From positions 496,001 to 560,000 of the forward strand of contig CAVYKV010000003.1 of assembly GCA_963769255.1 (NCBI GenBank): 64,000 nt of DNA, in the 5' to 3' direction. The position numbers and the translations under genes were made by a program. The notes beneath the pieces were generated by a model. It saw only the letters and a list, made by a program, of their open reading frames with translations, searched no databases and was not told the DNA's origin. This document shows positions 1 through 9,040 of this stretch, one piece after another (within the stretch, counting starts at the first letter, position 1; the number at the start of each line of letters is the position of its first letter). Source of the DNA: JAKACA01 sp963769255. Its GTDB lineage: Bacteria; Actinomycetota; Acidimicrobiia; Acidimicrobiales; Bog-793.

Positions 1-89
1 GCGCCCGCCGCTCGCGGCCCGGGTGCCGGGCACCTGAGCGGGCGGCCCCTCGGGTTCAGCCGCCACACGAGCTCCTGGCAGTAGCGATG

Positions 90-1745
90 TCACCTGTCGG
101 GATGTCGCTCCCGGCGCCGGCGCAACACGAGGTAGCCGATGGACGCCCCGACGGCGACGCCGGCGACGACGATCCCGGCGACGGCGCCGTCCGGCAGCCC
201 GTCGCCGCCACTCCGACCGTGAGCCGGCGAGGACGAGGTGGTCGTCGAGCCTGCCACCGTCGTGGTCGATGCGGCCAGCGGCGACGTGGTCGTGGTCGAG
301 GTGCCGGACGAGCTCGTCGCCTGGAACGCCACGACGGTGTCGGCCGTCGGGGCGAGAAGGAAGCCGTCGCCCACGCACGGCGTCGGGAAGTGGTTGGCCG
401 GTGCCCCGACGAGGGCCTCCTGCAGCACCTTCCCGCTGGCGGGGTCGAGGCCGTAGAGCTCACCGTTCTGCCCGATCGTCCAGACGCGGCCGGCGGCGAG
501 GAGGGGCGGGCCGCCTCCCGTGCCCGAGCTCCACAAGAGGCTCAGGGCGGGGCTGAGATTGGCCGAGATCGCCACGATGCCGCTCTCGCAGGGCAGGAAG
601 ACCGTGTCGCTGGCGACGGCGGCTCCGCCGTCGATGTCGTTGCTGCACACGCGGGCGAGCTGGGTCTCTTGACCGCCGATGCCGCCGAGATGGCGGCCCG
701 ACAGGAGATAGGCGGTTCGTGACTTGCCCGCTGCCACGATGTCGCCGTCCGGGAGGAGGACGGGCTCCATGGACAGGTCGAGGTCCTCGGCGTTGTCGCT
801 CGCCCAGCTGGCGGGCGCGAAGTACTGCAACAAGTGCATCGACGGGGACAGCTCGAGCACGGAGTCGCTATCGTCGTAGGGTTGCAGGTTCGAGTGAACC
901 GAACCGTTGCCCGCCTCCACGAAGATGTCGCCGGCGGCGTCCACAGCGGGGGCGGCGCCGCCCATCCAGATGGCACCCTGGTCGTCGCCTGATGCGCTGT
1001 CGACCTCGAAATCGGCCGGGCTCCCGCCCGACTCGCCGACCGCCACCACCCAGCCGTGATAGGTGGAGCAGTCGCCGTCGTTGCCGCCGAAGCCGAAGAC
1101 GACCTTGCCGCCGGCCAGTGTCAGCCCCGTGCGCTGCAGGATGGCAGCCGTCTCGGCCCCGGGCGGATCGACGGTCACCGTCATCTCGACGGCGCCGGAG
1201 GTGAGGTCGAGCCCGACGAGGCGGTGCGTCGGCTCGAGGCCGACGTTCTCGTCGGCGACGACGAAGATCTCGTTGCGAGAGGGGTCGATGACCGGCGTGC
1301 CCGTGATGCCGACGACGGGCGTGATGTCGCCGCAGGGGAGCTCGCCGGACGGAACCGGCGTACCGACGTGACGGGACCAGACGACCGCCCCCGTACTCGA
1401 GTCGAGGGCGTAGACGGTGTCGTTCTCGGTGGCCACGAAGACCCGTCCCGAGTCGACGAGCGGCTCGCCGTAGATCTCCCCGTCGAGGACGGGCGACTTC
1501 CATGCCGGGGCGGACGTGTCGACGGTGAGGATCCCGGCCACGTCGCCCGAGCCGGCCGCGGTGCCGTGGTAGACGGTGAAGGAGGACGGATCGGTCGAGG
1601 AGGCGCCGGCGGCCAGGCGGGGCAGGCAGGCCGGGGCCAAGAGCGTGCCGGCCGAGCTCACGAGGCCACACGCCAGGCAGGCGAGGAGACGCCAGCTCCG
1701 CCCGGACGAGCCCACGGCCCCCGGCGACCTGACGTGCCCGCTCAC
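90..1745 (-). CDS. Secreted, membrane-anchored PQQ-like beta-propeller protein
   Basis: Predicted 551-residue extracytoplasmic protein of unknown substrate. The N-terminus (about residues 17-47) is a hydrophobic signal segment. The body carries repeated propeller blade signatures such as VYALDSSTGAVVWS and LYGLDPASGKVL, typical of PQQ-like/outer-membrane BamB-like propellers. A Thr/Ser-rich linker follows, then one C-terminal transmembrane helix (AVAGIVVAGVAVGASIGYLV) and a basic RRRRER tail, so the propeller would sit outside and be tethered. GTG start at 1743-1745, no clear Shine-Dalgarno. No PQQ-enzyme catalytic signature was recognised, so an enzymatic role is not claimed. It lies 64 bp downstream of adk on the same strand. 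Confidence 0.8.
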   Translation of the reverse strand: MSGHVRSPGAVGSSGRSWRLLACLACGLVSSAGTLLAPACLPRLAAGASSTDPSSFTVYHGTAAGSGDVAGILTVDTSAPAWKSPVLDGEIYGEPLVDSGRVFVATENDTVYALDSSTGAVVWSRHVGTPVPSGELPCGDITPVVGITGTPVIDPSRNEIFVVADENVGLEPTHRLVGLDLTSGAVEMTVTVDPPGAETAAILQRTGLTLAGGKVVFGFGGNDGDCSTYHGWVVAVGESGGSPADFEVDSASGDDQGAIWMGGAAPAVDAAGDIFVEAGNGSVHSNLQPYDDSDSVLELSPSMHLLQYFAPASWASDNAEDLDLSMEPVLLPDGDIVAAGKSRTAYLLSGRHLGGIGGQETQLARVCSNDIDGGAAVASDTVFLPCESGIVAISANLSPALSLLWSSGTGGGPPLLAAGRVWTIGQNGELYGLDPASGKVLQEALVGAPANHFPTPCVGDGFLLAPTADTVVAFQATSSSGTSTTTTSPLAASTTTVAGSTTTSSSPAHGRSGGDGLPDGAVAGIVVAGVAVGASIGYLVLRRRRERHPDR

Positions 1746-1809
1746 GCCTGGAGGCTACCGAGGTGCTGAAGCGGTGGTGGATCGGGTGGAAGAGAACGAT
1801 CCGGGCGGC

Positions 1810-2376
1810 TCAGCCGGCGTCGAGCGCTTTGATGGTGGCTTCGAAGACGTCCTCAGGCGACCCCTCGGCGGGCACGGTGACGAGCAACCCACGTTCGGCG
1901 TAGTAGTCGAGGAGCGGTTCGGTCTCGTCGTGGAAGACGCTCAACCGCCGCTCGATGACCTCCTCCTCGGCATCGTCGAGGCGGCCGAGGGCGGCTCTGC
2001 CGCGCAACCGCTGACGGACGATCTCGTCCGGCACGGCCAGGTAGACGACGGCGTCCGCCGTCAAGCCCCTGGCGCTCGCCTGGGCGAAGGCCAGCTCCGC
2101 CTGCCGCAGGTTGCGGGGGAAGCCGTCGAGCACGTAGCCCCCGGAGGCGGCCGCTACGGCGATCGGCTCCTGCAAGAGGGCCAGCACGATCTCGTCCGGT
2201 ACGAGGCGGCCGGCGCGCACGTAGTCCGCCACGGAGGTGCCGAGCACGGTCCGGTCGGCGAGGTGCTGGCGGAGCAGCTCGCCGGAGGAGATGTGCGTGC
2301 CGCCGAAGTGTCGGGCGAGCTTGGCACCTTGCGTGCCCTTGCCCGATCCGGGCGGTCCGAGGAGGATGAGGCGCAT
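1810..2376 (-). CDS. adk: Adenylate kinase, short form
   Basis: Interconverts ATP + AMP and 2 ADP in the cytoplasm. The 188-residue product begins with the P-loop GPPGSGKGT (residues 7-15), followed by the AMP-binding region (SSGELLR) and the DGFPRN motif. The LID is short and lacks the four zinc-ligand cysteines, as in the short actinobacterial adenylate kinases. ATG start at 2374-2376. The gene is not beside secY or ribosomal protein genes, the usual adk location, so it may be the relocated housekeeping gene or a second copy; the window alone cannot tell. Confidence 0.88.
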   Translation of the reverse strand: MRLILLGPPGSGKGTQGAKLARHFGGTHISSGELLRQHLADRTVLGTSVADYVRAGRLVPDEIVLALLQEPIAVAAASGGYVLDGFPRNLRQAELAFAQASARGLTADAVVYLAVPDEIVRQRLRGRAALGRLDDAEEEVIERRLSVFHDETEPLLDYYAERGLLVTVPAEGSPEDVFEATIKALDAG

Positions 2377-2448
2377 GGCGTGTACTCGGCGCTATGCGCC
2401 GTTGCGAGCCGCCCGTCGCGTTGCCGGCACCAGTCGTGTCACCACCAC

Positions 2449-2510
2449 TCCTTTCGCGAGCGAGGCAGGAGCCTACCGGTCCTTTCGCGAGCGAGGCAGG
2501 AGCCTACCGG
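2449..2510. repeat. Two tandem copies of a 31-bp repeat
   Basis: Positions 2449-2479 and 2480-2510 are exact copies of a 31-bp unit beginning TCCTTTCGCGAGCGAGGCAG. The unit contains the palindrome TCGCGA. It lies between the response-regulator stop and the adk start, so it is in the adk leader region. An exact tandem duplication may be recent slippage; a regulatory role is only a possibility. Confidence 0.9.
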
Positions 2511-2529
2511 GGCGCCCCCGTCGGATGGC

Positions 2530-3195
2530 TCAGATGAGGCGCCGTTCGGTTGCCCACCTCGTCAGCTGATAGCGGCTGGAGAGCTGCAGCTTGCGGAGCA
2601 CGGCGGAGACGTGCGTCTCGACCGTCTTCGTGGAAATGGACAGCTCGCGTGCCAGTTCCTTGTAGGTGTAGCCGCGGGCGATGAGGCGCAGGACCTCTCG
2701 CTCCCTTGGTGTGAGCTGGTCGAGCTCCGGGTCGATGGCCGGCTGTCCCTCCGGGCTGGAGGCGAATGCGTCGAGCACGAAACCCGCCAGCCTCGGCGAG
2801 AAGACGGCATCCCCGCCCGCCACCCGGCGGACGGCGTCGATGAGCTCGGGGCCGGAGATCGTCTTCGTGACGTAGCCGCGGGCACCGGCACGAATGACGG
2901 CGATGACGTCCTCGGGGGCGTCGGAGACGGAAAGGGCGAGGAACTTCACCGTGGCGGCGGGACCGCCGGCCGCCTTCGTGGCCTCGATGACTCGTTGCCC
3001 TCCTCCGCTCGGCAGATGGAGGTCGAGAAGGACGACGTCGGGGATGCGCTCCGAGATGAGCTCGATGGCGGGTTCGACATCGTCCGCCTCACCCACGACC
3101 TCGACGGCATCGCCCAGCTCGGCGCGCACGCCCTTGCGGAAGATCTCGTGGTCGTCGACGAGGAAGACGCGAGGTGGCGGGGTGCCGGCGGTCAT
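2530..3195 (-). CDS. LuxR/NarL-family response regulator
   Basis: 221-residue DNA-binding response regulator. An N-terminal receiver domain (VFLVDDHEIFRKGV, phospho-acceptor Asp in VVLLDLHLPSGG, KTISGPELI near the conserved Lys) is joined to a C-terminal LuxR helix-turn-helix (LTPREREVLRLIARGYTYKE, then STKTVETHVSAVLRKL). I chose the ATG at 3193-3195 because it overlaps the stop of the upstream kinase as ATGA and places the receiver at the true N-terminus; a longer reading upstream is only an out-of-frame shadow of the kinase gene. Partner of the PspC-domain kinase. It probably controls the divergent PspC genes. Confidence 0.9.
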   Translation of the reverse strand: MTAGTPPPRVFLVDDHEIFRKGVRAELGDAVEVVGEADDVEPAIELISERIPDVVLLDLHLPSGGGQRVIEATKAAGGPAATVKFLALSVSDAPEDVIAVIRAGARGYVTKTISGPELIDAVRRVAGGDAVFSPRLAGFVLDAFASSPEGQPAIDPELDQLTPREREVLRLIARGYTYKELARELSISTKTVETHVSAVLRKLQLSSRYQLTRWATERRLI

Positions 3196-4514
3196 GGCCC
3201 GGCCGTGCTCTTCGCCCGCCGCCCGGCGTCGCGTGCCATGACGAGGGCAACTTCGGTACCCCCGCCCGCCTCGCTTCGGATGGCCGCCTCCCCGCCGCTT
3301 CGCGCCATGCGGCCCCGGATCGACTCGGCGATTCCCTTGCGGTCGGCGGCGACGGCGTCCGGGTCGAAACCCTGCCCCCTGTCCCTCACGAACAGCGACA
3401 CCGTCCGCTCTTCCACCTCGCCGAAGAGCGACACCTCCGGTGCCCCGGACCACTTGGCGGCGTTCACGGCGGCCTCTCGTCCGGCGGCGAGGAGGGCGCG
3501 GAGCCCCTCGTCCAGCTCGCAGTCGCCCACCACCACGACTTCGACGGGGACGCCGTGGAGGACTTCGACGTCCTCCTGGATGCGCTGCACGCCGGCGCCG
3601 AACGTGCTGTCCTGGTCACCCGCCGCCGTCGGTCGTCCGCCGTCGAACAACCAGGCGCGCAGCTCCCGCTCCTGGGCCCTCGCCAGCTTCACGACCTCTT
3701 GAGGCGTGTCAGCCCGGCGCTGGATGAGCGCCAACGTTTGCAGCACCGAGTCGTGCAGCCTCGCCGCCATGTCGGCCCGTTCCTCCGCCCGGGCCCGCGC
3801 CTGGCGCTCGACGACGAGGTCGCGGGCGACGCGCAACCACCAGGGACCGAAGACCGTGACGATGGCGGCGATGATGAGCAGGAGGCCGGCGAGGGGCTCG
3901 AAGACGGAGGTGGAGCGGTGGCGGATCCCGAAGTCTCCCTGACGTCCTCCGAGGTGCAGGAGGGCGAGCCCGGCGATCAAGAGGAGAACGGCCACGACGA
4001 TGCGCAGCACGAGCCCGCGCCACCAGTGTCGGCCCTGGTCGCCCCTCGCGAGACGGGCGACGGGTCCCAGAGCCCGATGGAGGGCGGCCTGTTCGTCGGG
4101 GTCGACGTTGCGCCAGATGAGGATGAGCCCGGCGGCGCTCACGAGGCCGGGAAGGGCCAGCGAGCTGACCCAGGTGGCCCCGAGGGCGGAGGCGACGAGC
4201 AGGGCCATGACGTAGAGGGGCACAGCCGCCAGTGCGAGGGCGATGCCGCGGCGGTCCGAGAGGGCGCGGACCATGATGGACTCACTGCTGCCGTCGGCCG
4301 GGATGAGGAGCCACCCGATCACATAGGCGCACGCACCGAAGCCGCTGAGGGAGACCATGACGATGATGACGCGGACGATCGTCGGATCCCAGCCCAGGCG
4401 CCGGGCCAGACCGCCGGCGACGCCGCCGACGAGGCGCTCGTCACGGCTTCGCCGGACGGGGCCGCGGTCGCGCCGGCGGTGCCAGCCTCGCGGCCCGCCG
4501 TGGTGGTGGGCCAA
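3192..4514 (-). CDS. PspC-domain sensor histidine kinase
   Basis: Membrane sensor kinase of about 440 residues. It starts with a PspC domain (ERLVGGVAGGLARRLGWDP and a membrane helix), followed by several transmembrane segments, a HisKA_3-type dimerisation helix with the phospho-His in AARLHDSVLQTLALI, and a HATPase domain (EAAVNAAKWSG, DRGQGFDPDAV). Overlaps the response-regulator start by ATGA. PspC-kinase/LuxR-regulator pairs such as corynebacterial EsrSR respond to envelope stress; that role is inferred here. The first in-frame start codon is TTG at 4512-4514 with no Shine-Dalgarno, yet the frame stays open upstream to 4767 with plausible Gly/Pro/Trp-rich coding sequence, so the true N-terminus is uncertain. 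Confidence 0.85.
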   Translation of the reverse strand: MAHHHGGPRGWHRRRDRGPVRRSRDERLVGGVAGGLARRLGWDPTIVRVIIVMVSLSGFGACAYVIGWLLIPADGSSESIMVRALSDRRGIALALAAVPLYVMALLVASALGATWVSSLALPGLVSAAGLILIWRNVDPDEQAALHRALGPVARLARGDQGRHWWRGLVLRIVVAVLLLIAGLALLHLGGRQGDFGIRHRSTSVFEPLAGLLLIIAAIVTVFGPWWLRVARDLVVERQARARAEERADMAARLHDSVLQTLALIQRRADTPQEVVKLARAQERELRAWLFDGGRPTAAGDQDSTFGAGVQRIQEDVEVLHGVPVEVVVVGDCELDEGLRALLAAGREAAVNAAKWSGAPEVSLFGEVEERTVSLFVRDRGQGFDPDAVAADRKGIAESIRGRMARSGGEAAIRSEAGGGTEVALVMARDAGRRAKSTAGP

Positions 4515-4769
4515 CCAGGGCGGGAGCGACCCGTCCCCGCTGTATTCCCAGTGGGACCGGCGCCCGTCGCCCTGCCGCCACCCGTACCCCCATCCAAGCC
4601 CGTCCGTCTTCGTGCCGCCGCCGCCCTCCGGGCGCGCTTCCTCGGCTCCGGGAGGGATTCCGGAGCCGAGGGTTTCCTCGCCGGCAGGCGGCGCCGGCGG
4701 TGCGGTCCGCGTCGTGTGGGGTTCCTCGATGAACTGATGATCGCGCCGGGGGCACGTGCCTGACCATCA

Positions 4770-4826
4770 GGGACGTCCCCGAGGACGTCCTCGGGGCATC
4801 GGGGAAGGTTCAGGGTGATCCCCGAT
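4770..4826. promoter_or_regulatory. Cluster of palindromes between the divergent PspC genes
   Basis: The gap between the divergent kinase and PspC genes holds GGGACGTCCC (4770-4779), the perfect 20-bp palindrome CCCCGAGGACGTCCTCGGGG (4777-4796) and an inverted repeat ATCGGGGA / TCCCCGAT (4798-4805 and 4819-4826). Position and symmetry suit a dimeric LuxR-type response regulator acting on both directions. Symmetry is seen directly; binding by the neighbouring regulator is inferred. Confidence 0.5.
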
Positions 4827-4852
4827 TCCCTCTCGAGCCCGCCCGGCGCACG

Positions 4853-5170
4853 ATGAGCCCCATGGAACCGAACAGCACCACCACCGACTACTCGGCCGGC
4901 TCCGAGGGGGCCACGTCGGAGATGCCCGAGTGGCTCTCCCCCCGGGCGGTTGTCAGGCCCCGCGAGGGCCGCATGCTCGCCGGCGTCGCCGCCGGCATCG
5001 CCGACTACCTGGCCATCGACGTCACCGTCGTCCGGGTCGTGCTCGCCGTGCTCTGCCTCGTCGGCGGGGCGGGCGTGCCGCTCTATCTGGCCGGCTGGGC
5101 CCTCATCCCGGAGGAAGGGTCGGAGCTCTCCATCGCCGCCGATCTCCTGCACCATCAGGGCGCCTACTGA
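4853..5170 (+). CDS. PspC-domain membrane protein
   Basis: Small protein of 105 residues (or 102 from the ATG at 4862). A soluble N-terminus is followed by a PspC domain: RMLAGVAAGIADYLAIDVTV and a hydrophobic helix (VLAVLCLVGGAGVPLYLAGW) ending LIPEEGSE. PspC proteins act at the inner membrane in envelope-stress sensing. The gene is divergent from the PspC-domain kinase operon and followed 42 bp later by a DUF1707 protein, so the four genes look like one membrane-stress module. Confidence 0.85.
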   Translation: MSPMEPNSTTTDYSAGSEGATSEMPEWLSPRAVVRPREGRMLAGVAAGIADYLAIDVTVVRVVLAVLCLVGGAGVPLYLAGWALIPEEGSELSIAADLLHHQGAY

Positions 5171-5212
5171 GAAGGCGACGGCAAGCGACGAGAAGAGAGA
5201 AGGAAAACGATC

Positions 5213-5695
5213 ATGACGAACCCTCCCCCTCCCCCCGGATGGGCATGGTGGCAAGAGACCGCCCGCCGGTACGGGCCGACCCCCGGTCCCGGTGCAGACA
5301 TCCGGGTATCGGACGCCGAGCGGTCAGCCGTCGGCGACCTGTTGTCGAAGCACTACGCCGACGGTCGGCTCGACGACACCGAATTCAAGGAGCGGCTCGA
5401 CCGCGCCATGTCGGCCAAGACCCGTGGCGACCTGCGGGGCCTGACGTCGGACTTGCCACCGTTGGCACCGGCGCAGACGCTGCCGACACCTCACCGGCAT
5501 CATCACTGGCCGCTCGTGGCGGCCGTGATCGTCGGTGCCCTCGTGTTCTCGGCGGCCTCCGCTTGGACGTTCGGTCCGCACGTGCCCTGGCTGCTCGTCC
5601 TCATCGTGGGCGTCCTCGTGTGGCGGCGCCTGACGTGGGGCTCGTGGCACCGCCACGACCACGACCACTCACACTCGGCGCCGCCGTTTTCCTGA
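5213..5695 (+). CDS. DUF1707 membrane protein
   Basis: 160-residue protein. The Pro-rich start is followed by a DUF1707 (SHOCT-like) domain: IRVSDAERSAVGDLLSKHYA then GRLDDTEFKERLDRAMSAKT. Two hydrophobic helices follow (around residues 97-130) and a His-rich tail HRHDHDHSHS that might bind metal. DUF1707 domains are common in actinobacterial membrane proteins of unknown function. ATG start preceded by GAAGGAAA. Its last 27 bp overlap the convergent peptidase gene. Likely co-transcribed with the upstream PspC gene. Confidence 0.8.
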   Translation: MTNPPPPPGWAWWQETARRYGPTPGPGADIRVSDAERSAVGDLLSKHYADGRLDDTEFKERLDRAMSAKTRGDLRGLTSDLPPLAPAQTLPTPHRHHHWPLVAAVIVGALVFSAASAWTFGPHVPWLLVLIVGVLVWRRLTWGSWHRHDHDHSHSAPPFS

Positions 5696-7658
5696 CGGCT
5701 CGTCGTGCCGGGCGTTCCACTCGAGGAGGCGCACGGCCCAGTCCACCGCCTGCGACGGCGTCCGGGCCACGTGCGCCCCTCCCGGGTAGCGCACGAACTC
5801 GACGGGGCGTCCGAGCTGGCGGAGGACGGCATACAGCTCCTCGGCCTGGCCGATGGGGACCCGAAGATCCCCCTCCCAGTGGAGGATGAGCATCGGTGTC
5901 GTGATGTTGGACGCGTCCGTGAGGGGGGAACGGGCGAGGTAATCGTCCCGTTCGTCCCAGGGCAAGCCGAAGTTGAACACGACGAACCCCGGGATGTCCG
6001 TGGTCCCGAACATGCTCAGCTGATCGATGACGGCGGCGACGGCCGTGGCGGCACGAAAGCGGTCCGTGCGAGCGGCCAGCCATGCCGTCATGAAGCCGCC
6101 GTAGGAGCCACCGCTCACGAACTGTCGCCCACCGTCGCCGAGGCTGCGGGCGACGACATCGTCGACGCAGGCGAGGATGTCCTCGGCGTCGGCCCCGCCC
6201 CAGTCGCCCGTGCACGCCTCCGTGAAGGCCTGCCCGTAGCCCGAGCTGCCGCGGGGGTTCGGCAGCACCACGTTGTAGCCGGCGGCCGCGATCGCCTGGT
6301 GCAGGGCGAGGAACCTCCCGGCCGGCCAGGACCCGTGCGGTCCCCCGTGGATGTCGAGGTGGATGGGCAGCCGTCCCGGTGACCCGCCGGGCGGGCGGAT
6401 GAGGAAGTACTCGACCGGCGTGCCGTCTTCCACCGTGATGGTGGTCCGGGTGACGGGGCCGAGGGCGACGTCGGCGAGCAGCTCGTCGTTGGCGTCGCTG
6501 AGGCGGTGGACGGCGCTCTTCGGCGCCCGGCCGCCGGACGGTCCGAGGGGCGCTGCGTAGCATTCCGACGGGCTGTCCGGCCAAGAGGCGGTGAAGACGA
6601 CGGTGCGGCCGTCCGGGCTCACAGACAGCCCGTCCACCTGCCGGTCGCCACCCACGACCGTCCTCGACGTGGGCTCGCCCAGTCGACCGACCTGCACACC
6701 GATAGCCCCGCGGTCGCTCACGAGGGCAGCGATGGCTGCGTTGCCCACCCAGGCGAAGGGCCGCGGGGCGGAGGCGACGAAGGGAACAGGCCGGTCCGTG
6801 GCCGGGGCGAGAGGTGCCGGATCTGCCGTCGCGTCTGCCGGCACGGTGAACACATGCGTGTCGCGGTCCCAGGATTCACCGGCCTCGTGGCCGACGAAGG
6901 CGAGCGTGCGACCGTCTGGCGAAAAGGCCGGCAAGCCGGCGCGGCCCCCGCCCCCCGTGAGGCGGCGCGGACGGCCGCCGGCGGAGGCGACGACGTAGAT
7001 GTCCGATCGCAGCTGGCGGTCGTTGCGCCGCCGATCCCGGTCGGAGGAGAACGCCACCAGCTCGCCGCCGGGCGACCAGCTCGGATCGGCGTCGTCGTAG
7101 TCGCCGTCGGTGAGCTGGCGAACGGAGCCGTGTTCGACGTCGACGACGAAGAGGTGGCGGCGACCCTCGTACCAGCCGATGTTGTCGAAGCGCGCGGCGA
7201 GGCCGCGCACCACCCGGGGGGCATGGCGGTCCTTCGCCGATCGCTCGTCACCCGGCTTCGGGATGCCCGTCGGGCAGACGAGCACCAGGCTCGCCGAATC
7301 GGGTGACCACTCGGGCTGGCCGACGGCTCCGGGAAAGGCGCCGAGCCGCCGGGGCGAACCACCGGAGAGCGGTGCCAGGCGCAGCTCCGCCGGAGAATCC
7401 GGGGGGACCGAGACGTAGGCGAGAAACCGCCCATCCGGCGACCAGCGTGGCGCGCTGTCCCCCGGCCCGTCGCTGAAGCGCCTCGGCCGGGCGGAGCCGT
7501 CGAGAGGGGCCACCCAGATTCTGAGAGCAGGTGCGGTCGGTCTCCGCCTCTGGGACCGACTGCACCCAGGCGACGCGGACGCCGTCAGGGGAGACGGCCG
7601 GGTCGCCGAGCGTACGCAGGCGGAAGAAATCGTCGGGCTGCAGCCGGCGCTTGGCCAT
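5669..7658 (-). CDS. S9-family (prolyl oligopeptidase-like) serine peptidase with an apparent frameshift
   Basis: Predicted peptidase of about 660 residues: an N-terminal WD40/TolB-like beta-propeller (repeated SPDGRxxAF/Y motifs) and a C-terminal alpha/beta-hydrolase domain with nucleophile motif GGSYGG, acid in WEGDLRVP and His in GGAHVAR. The N-terminus, MAKRRLQPDDFFRLRTLGDP, starts at the ATG 7656-7658, which overlaps the upstream desaturase stop (ATGA), but is in another frame from the rest. Removing one base near 7523-7526 joins TDRTCS directly to RIWVAPLDG, as expected for the family. As given, an intact frame exists only for 5669-7513. Either a real mutation or a sequencing indel. Confidence 0.82.
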
Positions 7659-8869
7659 CACGCCGCCGGCTGCGCAGCGGGGACGACGCCGCCCGCCGGC
7701 GCCTCGACGGCACGGCCGGCCGACGCCAGTTGCTCGGCTCGCCGGCGGCCCGCCCAGCCGGGGCCGCGGACGACGTAACCGAGGCGGTCTCGCCACGTCC
7801 CGGAGCGGGCGATGTCGCGGAACATCTCGGCGTACTCGTGGCCGGCGATGCGGGCCGGGTTGAAGGTGTTGATGTTCTTCGTCAGACCGTAGACGACATG
7901 CTCCGACTCGGGCTCGAACGTATCGAACAGCTTGTCCCAGAGGATGAGGATGCTCCCGTGGTTGCGGTCGAGGTAGGGCCCGTTGCTGCCGTGGTGGACG
8001 CGGTGGTGTGACGGCGTGTTGAGGAAGCGCTCGAACGGGCCGATCTTGTCGATCGTCTCGGTGTGGATCCAGAACTGGTAGAGCAGGTTGACCCCGCGGG
8101 CGGTGTTGACGAGCGCCGGCTCGAAACCGAGCAGCGTGAGAGCCGAATACGGGAGGAACGTCCCGAAGGCCTCCGCCACCGGCTGGCGAAGCGCCGTCGA
8201 GAGGTTGTAGTGCTCGCTCGAGTGATGCACGACGTGGATCGCCCACATGAAGCGGCTCTCGTGCATGGCCCGGTGGTTCCAGTAGTAGAGGAAGTCCCAG
8301 GCCAAGACGGCCGCCGCCGTGGCCGCCGGCCCCGCCCCGAGGGAACGAGGGCGCCCACGGGGCGACAACCGCGCCATGGCCGTGCGCGAGGCCCAGCTCG
8401 TCGTCACGGCGAGACCGCCGGCGACGACGGCCGCCACGCCCCCGGCAGCGGCGACGGGTCGGGCGAGCCGGGCGGCCCTGCGGCGCAGCCGCCGCCCCAC
8501 CGGCTCGCTCGGAGCGGCCGGCTCGGTCTCCCCCTCGAGCCGCACGAGGAGGTCGGCCAGGGAGGTGACCGCAGCGGCACCGATGGCGCCGGCGAGCAGC
8601 AGTCGCCCGTGCCGTCCCTTGCCGGGGACGAGGGGCCGCAGCAGCTTCGGCATGACGAAGGGCACGACAAGGCTTCCGACGCCCATGGAGAGGCTGGCGA
8701 TCGTGTCCTTCCGCTCGTACAGGCCGGCCGGCGGTGCCGCCGGCTCGGCGTCGGCGTCCTCGGCGGCAAGGGCGCCCGCCGTCTTCTCGGAGTGGTTGCG
8801 CAGCCAGAGGTACTCCGCCCCCATGCTCCCGAAGTAGAAGGGGATGGCGACGACGGTGAGGTCCTTCAC
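7658..8869 (-). CDS. Sterol desaturase/fatty acid hydroxylase-family membrane protein
   Basis: Di-iron membrane hydroxylase family, about 403 residues. The three histidine clusters are visible: HRAMH, HVVHHSSEH and HHRVHH, with hydrophobic helices before and between them. The family oxidises C-H bonds of lipids (sterols, carotenoids, fatty acids); the substrate here is unknown. I chose the GTG at 8867-8869 (VKDLTVVAIPFYFGSMGAEY) because the hydrophobic start is family-like; the ATG at 8822-8824 is an alternative. Its stop overlaps the start of the downstream S9 peptidase. Confidence 0.85.
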   Translation of the reverse strand: MKDLTVVAIPFYFGSMGAEYLWLRNHSEKTAGALAAEDADAEPAAPPAGLYERKDTIASLSMGVGSLVVPFVMPKLLRPLVPGKGRHGRLLLAGAIGAAAVTSLADLLVRLEGETEPAAPSEPVGRRLRRRAARLARPVAAAGGVAAVVAGGLAVTTSWASRTAMARLSPRGRPRSLGAGPAATAAAVLAWDFLYYWNHRAMHESRFMWAIHVVHHSSEHYNLSTALRQPVAEAFGTFLPYSALTLLGFEPALVNTARGVNLLYQFWIHTETIDKIGPFERFLNTPSHHRVHHGSNGPYLDRNHGSILILWDKLFDTFEPESEHVVYGLTKNINTFNPARIAGHEYAEMFRDIARSGTWRDRLGYVVRGPGWAGRRRAEQLASAGRAVEAPAGGVVPAAQPAA

Positions 8870-9040
8870 GGCCGCGATGTTAGGACGCCCTCCCTGTTGC
8901 CCGCCGCCCGGCCGCCCGGCGCCGCGCCGCGGCCCGAAGCGTCCGGAAGTGCAGGTGGGAAGGGCGGTAGGCTCGGTCGCCCGATGGACCGCCGGGTGAT
9001 GTCTTCCCGCGCGTCGGATACATGGAAGGGTGCGAACGTC

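Noticed and set aside
1..89. Possible end of a neighbouring gene at the left edge
   Set aside because: Frames such as RPPLAARVPGT-stop exist, but 89 bp are too few to support a coding call.
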